The position numbers and the translations under genes were made by a program. Under the pieces are notes generated by a model. The model saw only the letters and a list, made by a program, of their open reading frames with translations, was not told where the DNA came from and made no database searches. This document shows positions 58,741 through 64,000 of a stretch of 64,000 nt of DNA, piece after piece (within the stretch, counting starts at the first letter, position 1; every line of letters starts with the position of its first letter). The stretch is from NCBI RefSeq assembly GCF_019799925.1, contig NZ_JABGCG010000003.1:485144-549143 (forward strand). The letters run 5' to 3'. This DNA comes from Blastococcus sp. CPCC 205250 (GTDB lineage: Bacteria; Actinomycetota; Actinomycetes; Mycobacteriales; Geodermatophilaceae).

Positions 58741-61272
58741 ATGGACGTGCAGCAGGCGGTCGCGGGCGCGGTCCCGGTGGGACTGACGCAGGCCGAGGCC
58801 GCCGCGCGGCGCCGGCGGGGCGAGGGGAACACCGCCACGCGGGGGTCCTCGCGCAGCTACGCGGTGATCCTGCGGACCAACGTCTTCTCCTTCTTCAACG
58901 TCATCCTGTTCGTCATCGGCGCCGCGCTGCTGGCCCTGGGCCGGTACAGCGACGCCTTCACCAGCGTGGGCCTGGGCCTGGTGAACGCGGCGATCAGCGC
59001 CGTGCAGGAGATCCGCGCCAAGCGCAAGCTCGACCGGCTGCAGCTGCTCAGCCGCGGGCGCGTCACGGTCGTGCGCGACGGCGAGGACGTCGAGGTGGTG
59101 CCCGACGAGGTGGTCCGCGGGGACGTCCTGCACCTGCGGCCCGGCGACCAGGTCGTCGTCGACGGCCCGGTGCTCGACGGGGGGCGCGTCGAGGTGGACG
59201 AGTCGCTGCTCACCGGGGAGTCGGAGGCCCTGCTCAAGGCCGCCGGGGACGACCTGCTCTCGGGGAGCTTCTGCGTCGGCGGGGAGGGGCACCAGCTCGC
59301 CCGTGACGTGGGGTCGGCCAGCTACGCCAGCCGGCTCACCACCGACGTCCGCCAGGTGAGCACCGACGCCACCCCGCTGCAGCGGCGGATCGCGTTCGTC
59401 GTCCGGCTGGTCATGCTCCTGGTGGCCCTGATGAGCGTGACGATCCTGGCCCAGGCCGCCCTCGAGGGGTTCTCGCTGGTCCGGGTCGTGCAGACCACCG
59501 CGGTGCTCTCCGGGCTGGTGCCGTACGGGTTGTTCTTCCTCGTCGCCGTCGCCTACACGGTCGGCGCCGCGCGCAGCGCCGCCACCGGCGCGCTGGTGCA
59601 GCAGGTCAACGCCGTCGAGTCGGTGAGCAACGTCGACGTGGTCTGCACCGACAAGACGGGGACGCTCACCACCGGCCGGCTCGAGCTGGCCGAGGTCGTG
59701 CCGGTGGGGACGCTGCCGGGGACGGACGTCGGGCGGCTCGTGGGCTCGATGGCGCGCAGCACGGCGGCGGCGAACCTGACCACGACGGCGCTGGCCGGGG
59801 CGCTGCCCGGGGAGACGTGGGCCCTGCGCGACGAGGTCCCGTTCTCCTCCTCGCTGCGGTGGAGCGCGCTGCACACCGACGACGGCGTCTACGTGCTGGG
59901 CGCACCGGACCGGCTGGCGCCGCAGCTGTCGGGGCCGCCCCTCACCGAGGCGGTCACCGCCCGGGCGTCGCAGGGGCTGCGGGTGCTCGTGGCCGCCCGG
60001 GCGACCGATCCCGCCGCCGGGCTGCGCGACGCCACCGGCCGGCCGCGGCTGCCCGCGCTGGAGCCGCTGGGCCTGGTCGTCCTCGCCGACGAGCTGCGGC
60101 CCGGCGTGCCCGAGGCGATCGCGCGGTTCGCCACCGACGGCGTCGACCTCAAGGTGGTGTCCGGCGACGACCCCCGCACCGTGGCCGCGCTGGCCCGGCA
60201 GGCCGGGCTGGCCGCCGGGGAGCCGGTGAGCGGGGCGGAGCTCGACGCCCTCTCCGACGCCGAGCTGGACGACCTCGTGGCGCGGACGGCGGTGTTCGGC
60301 CGGACCGCCCCCGAGCAGAAGGAGCGCCTGGTCGCCTCGCTGCGCCGGCGCGGGCGCTACGTCGCGATGATCGGCGACGGCGTCAACGACGCCCGGGCGC
60401 TCAAGCGGGCGCAGGTCGGGGTGGCCATGCGCAGCGGCAGCGCCGTCACCCGCGACGTCGCCGACATCGTGCTGACGGAGGACTCGCTCGCCGCGCTGCT
60501 GCCGGCGCAGCACGAGGGGCGCCGGATCATCTCCGGCATCCAGACGTCGATGCAGGTGTTCCTCGCCCGCGTCGGCACGCAGGGACTGGTGATCCTCGCC
60601 GTCACGATGCTGGGGCTTGGCTTCCCGTACTCCCCCGCCAACGTCGGGCTGACCCTGCTGACCGTCGGGCTGCCGACGCTGTTCCTCACCGCGTGGGCGC
60701 GCCCGGCGCGACCGGATCCGCACCTGCTGACGAACCTGTGGCGGTTCGTCGTGCCGGCGACGGTCGTGACCGCGGCGGCCGGCGTGGGCGTCTACGCGTA
60801 CCACTACACGACGCTGCTCGACGGTTTCACCGACGACGAGGTGCCCGCCTTCGTCGTCGACGCGTTCGAGCGCTTCACCGGCCTGTCCTCCGGCGACGTC
60901 GGGTTCACCGAGGCCGCGGCGACCATCGGCGCGCAGACGGCGCTGTCGACGTTCGTGTCCTACGCCGCGTTCCTGCTCATCCTGTTCCTGCGGCCGCCGT
61001 CGCGGGTCTTCGCGTCGTGGACCCGTCCCGACGGCGACCGCCGGCCGGCGCTGCTCGTGGTGGGTCTGGTGGTGGCCTTCTCGGCCGGGCTGTTCGTGCC
61101 GGCGTTCACCGAGTGCTTCGGGCTCACCGACGCCGCGCGGCCGGTGTTCCAGACCGTGCTGCCCGCGCTGCTCCTGTGGTTCGCCGTGCTGAGCGCGGCG
61201 TACCGGTTCCGGGTGCTCGAGCGGCTGCTGGGGCTGCCGGCCGTCCAGCGCACGGGCGGTCCCGCACGCTGA
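58741..61272 (+). CDS. Cation-translocating P-type ATPase (CtpE-like)
   Basis: An 843-aa P-type ATPase. It has TGES in the actuator (VDESLLTGESEALL), DKTGT with phosphorylated Asp304, GDGVNDARALKRA in the P-domain, and about 10 hydrophobic segments. TM4 carries SGLVPYGLFFLVAVAY, a Pro-Tyr-Gly-Leu motif in the place of the ion-binding motif. Heavy-metal CPx motifs are absent. CtpE-type pumps move calcium in mycobacteria. The ion here is inferred. The sensor kinase is divergent across 163 bp. Confidence 0.92.
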   Translation: MDVQQAVAGAVPVGLTQAEAAARRRRGEGNTATRGSSRSYAVILRTNVFSFFNVILFVIGAALLALGRYSDAFTSVGLGLVNAAISAVQEIRAKRKLDRLQLLSRGRVTVVRDGEDVEVVPDEVVRGDVLHLRPGDQVVVDGPVLDGGRVEVDESLLTGESEALLKAAGDDLLSGSFCVGGEGHQLARDVGSASYASRLTTDVRQVSTDATPLQRRIAFVVRLVMLLVALMSVTILAQAALEGFSLVRVVQTTAVLSGLVPYGLFFLVAVAYTVGAARSAATGALVQQVNAVESVSNVDVVCTDKTGTLTTGRLELAEVVPVGTLPGTDVGRLVGSMARSTAAANLTTTALAGALPGETWALRDEVPFSSSLRWSALHTDDGVYVLGAPDRLAPQLSGPPLTEAVTARASQGLRVLVAARATDPAAGLRDATGRPRLPALEPLGLVVLADELRPGVPEAIARFATDGVDLKVVSGDDPRTVAALARQAGLAAGEPVSGAELDALSDAELDDLVARTAVFGRTAPEQKERLVASLRRRGRYVAMIGDGVNDARALKRAQVGVAMRSGSAVTRDVADIVLTEDSLAALLPAQHEGRRIISGIQTSMQVFLARVGTQGLVILAVTMLGLGFPYSPANVGLTLLTVGLPTLFLTAWARPARPDPHLLTNLWRFVVPATVVTAAAGVGVYAYHYTTLLDGFTDDEVPAFVVDAFERFTGLSSGDVGFTEAAATIGAQTALSTFVSYAAFLLILFLRPPSRVFASWTRPDGDRRPALLVVGLVVAFSAGLFVPAFTECFGLTDAARPVFQTVLPALLLWFAVLSAAYRFRVLERLLGLPAVQRTGGPAR

Positions 61273-61306
61273 CCGGCAGCCCGGCGCCGGCAGCCGCGGA
61301 CCCGGC

Positions 61307-61885
61307 TCAGCCGCGGACGGCGCGGGCCAGCCTCCGGACGCCCAGCCACGTGACCGTCGCGGCGGCCACCCACGGCCCGGCGACGAGTACCGGGTCCAGC
61401 GGCTGGTGCACGGTGTCGGTGCGCCGCACCCCGTACCGCGAGCGGATCGGGTGGGCGCCCGCCTCGGCCAGCACTCCGGTCTGGGTGATCGGGTTGTCCG
61501 GGCGCAGCGTGGCGAAGGAGCGCAGGTGGGCACCCCAGGCCTCCACCCGGTCGCCGAGCACGAGCAGCAGCCAGTGCCCGACCCGGGCCTCGCTGTACCG
61601 GGTGTAGGCGTACCGGCGGATGGCGCCGGACAGGCCGTGCAGGGGCTGCGCCGTGCCGAAGACCGGCGTGACGGCGGCGTGCTCGATGGAGCGCTCGCGC
61701 GGCTGCTTCTCCGGCTGCTGGTCCGGGGTCTCCCCCCAGTGCGCGCCGGAGAGGTCCTCCTGCCACTGCAGCTTGGGCACCGACGGGCGGTCGGCCGGGT
61801 CGAGGTCGACGCCCCAGTAGGGGATGCGGGCGCGCAGCTGCTCGGTGGTCTCCGGCAGCGGGGGCTTGTGCGGGGTGTAGGCCAT
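61307..61885 (-). CDS. Conserved hypothetical protein, oxidoreductase-associated
   Basis: A 192-aa protein I do not recognise. It starts MAYTPHKPPLPETTEQLRAR with WGVDLDPADRPSVPKLQW. The middle has AIRRYAYTRYSEARVGHWLLLVLGDRVEAWG, and the C-terminus PLDPVLVAGPWVAAATVTWLGVRRLARA is a single membrane helix. No catalytic motif is seen. It follows the zinc alcohol dehydrogenase (17 bp apart, same strand), so an operon and a membrane-linked role beside it are likely. Confidence 0.75.
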   Translation of the reverse strand: MAYTPHKPPLPETTEQLRARIPYWGVDLDPADRPSVPKLQWQEDLSGAHWGETPDQQPEKQPRERSIEHAAVTPVFGTAQPLHGLSGAIRRYAYTRYSEARVGHWLLLVLGDRVEAWGAHLRSFATLRPDNPITQTGVLAEAGAHPIRSRYGVRRTDTVHQPLDPVLVAGPWVAAATVTWLGVRRLARAVRG

Positions 61886-61902
61886 GGTCGCGCTCCCGTC
61901 GC

Positions 61903-63051
61903 TCAGGCGGCGCCCGGCACGACGAGGGGCTTGATGCACCCGTCGAGCTTGGCGGAGAAGACGTGGTACCCCTCGACGACGTGCTCGAGCGGGAACCGGT
62001 GGGTGACGAGCTCGGACGGGGTGAGGTGGCCGTTGCGCACGTGCTCGAACAGCCGCGGCCACTGCCGCTTCACCGGCGTCTGGTTCATCCGCAGGGTCAG
62101 CCCCTTGTTGAGGGCGTCGCCGAACTTGACCATGTTGGGGATCGGGCCGTAGGCGCCCACGACCGAGACCGTGCCGCCCTTGCGCACCGAGTCGATGGCC
62201 CAGTTGAGCGCGATCGGCGAGCCGCCCTGCAGCTTGAACTTCACGCCGGTGAGGTGCTGGAGCAGGCTGCCGTCGGCCTCCGCACCGACCGCGTCGATGG
62301 CGACGTCGGCACCGAGGTGGCCGGTGGTCTTCTTCATCTCGACGACGATGTCGTCGTACTCGACGAAGTTGAACGTCTCGGCCGACGCCCAGGTGCGGGC
62401 CATCTGCAGCCGGTACTCGAGGTGGTCGACGACGATGACCCGGCCGGCGCCCATGAGCCACGCGGACCGGGCGGCGACCAGGCCGACGATGCCGGCCCCG
62501 AACACGACGACGACGTCGCCCTCGACGATCTCCCCCAGCTGGGCGCCGAAGTAGCCGGTGGGGACGGCGTCGGTGAGCAGGACGGCGTCCTCGTCGCTCA
62601 TCCAGTCGGGGATGCGCACCGGCCCGACGTCGGCGAAGGGCACCCGGACGTACTCGGCCTGTCCGCCGTCGTAGCCGCCGGTGGTGTGCGAGTAGCCGTA
62701 GATGCCGCCCACCGCCGTGGCGTTGGGGTTGACGTTGTGGCAGTTGGAGTAGAGGCCGCGGGCGCAGAACCAGCACGTGCCACAGAAGATGTTGAACGGC
62801 ACCATCACCCGGTCGCCGACCTGCAGGTTCTGCACCGACGGGCCGACCTGGTCCACGACGCCGATGAACTCGTGGCCGAAGGTGTGCCCGATCCGGGTGT
62901 CCGGCATCAGCCCGTGGTAGAGGTGCAGGTCCGATCCGCAGATGGCGGCCAGCGTGACGCGGACGATCACGTCGTTGGGGTGCTCGATCGCCGGGATGTC
63001 CTTCTCCTCGACGCGGAGCTTGTAGGGACCCCGGTACACCGTCGCTCGCAT
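61903..63051 (-). CDS. Zinc-dependent alcohol dehydrogenase (formaldehyde dehydrogenase/threonine-type branch)
   Basis: A 382-aa medium-chain dehydrogenase. The catalytic zinc ligands are in AICGSDLHLYHG and TFGHEFIG. The structural zinc site is CGTCWFCARGLYSNC (C-x2-C-x2-C-x7-C). The NAD motif is VFGAGIVGLVAARSAWLMGA. The substrate loop VGGIYGYSHTTGGYDGGQAEYVRVPFA is typical of the glutathione-independent formaldehyde dehydrogenase-like branch. ATG 63051 begins MRATVYRGPYKLRVEE. Confidence 0.93.
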   Translation of the reverse strand: MRATVYRGPYKLRVEEKDIPAIEHPNDVIVRVTLAAICGSDLHLYHGLMPDTRIGHTFGHEFIGVVDQVGPSVQNLQVGDRVMVPFNIFCGTCWFCARGLYSNCHNVNPNATAVGGIYGYSHTTGGYDGGQAEYVRVPFADVGPVRIPDWMSDEDAVLLTDAVPTGYFGAQLGEIVEGDVVVVFGAGIVGLVAARSAWLMGAGRVIVVDHLEYRLQMARTWASAETFNFVEYDDIVVEMKKTTGHLGADVAIDAVGAEADGSLLQHLTGVKFKLQGGSPIALNWAIDSVRKGGTVSVVGAYGPIPNMVKFGDALNKGLTLRMNQTPVKRQWPRLFEHVRNGHLTPSELVTHRFPLEHVVEGYHVFSAKLDGCIKPLVVPGAA

Positions 63052-63170
63052 GGGTCGGGCGACCTCCTCCTGACCGCGGGCGCTCCCGTGGTCGTGGCGC
63101 GGACGCCGGGGACGGCTTCCCGGCTGCCCTGACCCTCCGCCGACCGGGCACCCGCTGCCACTCGAGGGCG

Positions 63171-63737
63171 TCAGCCTCCGAGGACCTCGCGCAGGGAGGG
63201 CCGGTCGGCGTCGGCTCGGCCGACGTGCCGGACCTCCTCGCCGGCCGCGTGCAGCAGGCCCGGCCAGCGGGCGGTGTGCCGGTCCATGGCCCGGGTGGAG
63301 AGCGTCCGGCCACGGGCGGTCTGCCCGGCGCGGGCCTGCTCGGGCGGGACGTCGAGGAGCACGACACGGACGCCGCGGCCGACCTGGCGGGCTGCGGCGA
63401 GGACGGCGGAGCGCCAGCGGGTGCTGGTCCACGGATCGGTGAGGACGACGACCGGTGCGCTCCCCCCGACGACCCGCAGCACCCGCCACCGGTGCACGAC
63501 GTGCACCGCCGGGCGCAGCAGGCGGTAGGGCAGGTGTGCGCCGGCGGCCGGCACCCGTGCGGCGACGTCCTCGGAGTCCAGGCCCACCACGTCGGGTCCG
63601 GCGTCGGCGAGCCAGCGGCGCAGCACGGTCGTCTTGCCGCTGCCGGGCAGGCCGCCCACGACCACGAGGACTCCCCCCGTCCGCGGCGCGCGGGCCGGCA
63701 GAAGCCCGACCGCGCCGGGTGTCGATCCGATCGTCAT
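63171..63737 (-). CDS. P-loop AAA-type ATP-binding protein (small kinase-like)
   Basis: A 188-aa nucleotide-binding protein. Walker A is [30 protein letters not shown] may carry the Asp of Walker [21 protein letters not shown] resembles the LID of small kinases (zeta-toxin or gluconate-kinase-like). No other domain. The substrate is unknown. Possible roles are a sugar or aminoglycoside-type kinase or a housekeeping ATPase. Confidence 0.82.
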   Translation of the reverse strand: MTIGSTPGAVGLLPARAPRTGGVLVVVGGLPGSGKTTVLRRWLADAGPDVVGLDSEDVAARVPAAGAHLPYRLLRPAVHVVHRWRVLRVVGGSAPVVVLTDPWTSTRWRSAVLAAARQVGRGVRVVLLDVPPEQARAGQTARGRTLSTRAMDRHTARWPGLLHAAGEEVRHVGRADADRPSLREVLGG

Positions 63738-63909
63738 GCCGGCTCCTCTCGTCCGTGCGCTCGACGGTCCACGGCCCGCGTGTGGGCCGGCCGGGAGCCA
63801 CCTGGACGTGAGCTGTGGAGCGGTGCGGCCGGGGGCGCCGGCTGCCCGGGCACCCACCGGTCGCCGCCGGCGTGGCTGTGCGGGCGGCTGGACCGAGTGG
63901 GTGGGTCCG

Positions 63910-63999
63910 TCAGGCAGGGACGAGCGGGTCGTCCCGGCGGAGGAGGTGCCCGCGGTCGAGGAGGATCTCGGTGCCGTCGGGGCGGTGGGTGTGCCATCG
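63910..63999 (-). CDS. 3' end of an unidentified gene, cut by the window edge
   Basis: A minus-strand frame enters from the right edge and ends at a TGA at 63912-63910. The visible 29 residues run [19 protein letters not shown] then RRDDPLVPA. The third-position GC bias and sensible composition support coding, but no domain can be named. Confidence 0.5.
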   Translation of the reverse strand, partial: RWHTHRPDGTEILLDRGHLLRRDDPLVPA

Positions 64000-64000
64000 G

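Overview
The window is about 64 kb of very GC-rich DNA with dense genes, many GTG starts, 1-4 bp gene overlaps and a strong preference for G or C at third codon positions. Gene content (mycofactocin-type dehydrogenases, an MftD homologue, many acyl-CoA enzymes, P450 with ferredoxins, MoxR/VWA pair, SpoIIE-type phosphatase) points to an actinobacterium. A geodermatophilid or relative is my guess from style, not from a marker gene. I see no rRNA, tRNA, CRISPR array, transposase, phage gene or replication origin.

Region 1 (1-35,400) is a catabolic island. The core is a long minus-strand run from about 27.3 kb down to 7.8 kb: two acyl-CoA dehydrogenases, an acyl-CoA synthetase, a CaiB/BaiF CoA-transferase, two 3-hydroxyisobutyrate-dehydrogenase-like enzymes, a metal-dependent amidohydrolase, two aldehyde dehydrogenases, two mycofactocin-type SDRs, a cytochrome P450 with a [3Fe-4S] ferredoxin and a 7Fe ferredoxin, a DUF35-thiolase fusion, a DoxX protein and a ferredoxin-reductase-like flavoprotein. 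It is flanked by a thiolase, an enoyl-CoA hydratase, an MftD homologue, a second CoA-transferase, an amidohydrolase and two MaoC-type proteins (1-7.7 kb), and by an ArsR-type and a LacI-type regulator, another crotonase, a 3-hydroxyacyl-CoA dehydrogenase, two tandem VOC proteins and small alpha+beta proteins (27.9-35.4 kb). Read together, the genes would hydroxylate a hydrophobic substrate, oxidise alcohol to aldehyde to acid, activate it as a CoA thioester and shorten it by beta-oxidation and retro-aldol or thiolytic cleavage. The substrate (steroid-, terpenoid- or alicyclic-like) cannot be read from the sequence.

Region 2 (35.4-40.0 kb) holds an MFS exporter, a MoxR ATPase with its VWA partner, a PPOX-fold flavin/F420 protein and folE.

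Region 3 (40.1-47.7 kb) is a complete branched-chain-amino-acid-type (Liv) ABC importer: two ATPases, a fused LivH-LivM permease, and two tandem duplicated lipoprotein substrate-binding proteins with duplicated promoters, followed by a TetR regulator with a clear candidate operator. It may import the island's substrate or an amide/acid.

Region 4 (47.7-64 kb) is general: an alpha/beta hydrolase, a class I glutamine amidotransferase, an MFS transporter, a GAF-SpoIIE phosphatase, a universal stress protein, an FAD/Fe-S D-lactate-dehydrogenase-like protein, a small VOC protein, an orphan sensor kinase, a P-type ATPase, a zinc alcohol dehydrogenase and a P-loop protein. Several genes here look leaderless, with a -10 hexamer ending 7 nt before the start codon. 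The window cuts a thiolase at its left end and an unidentified gene at its right end.
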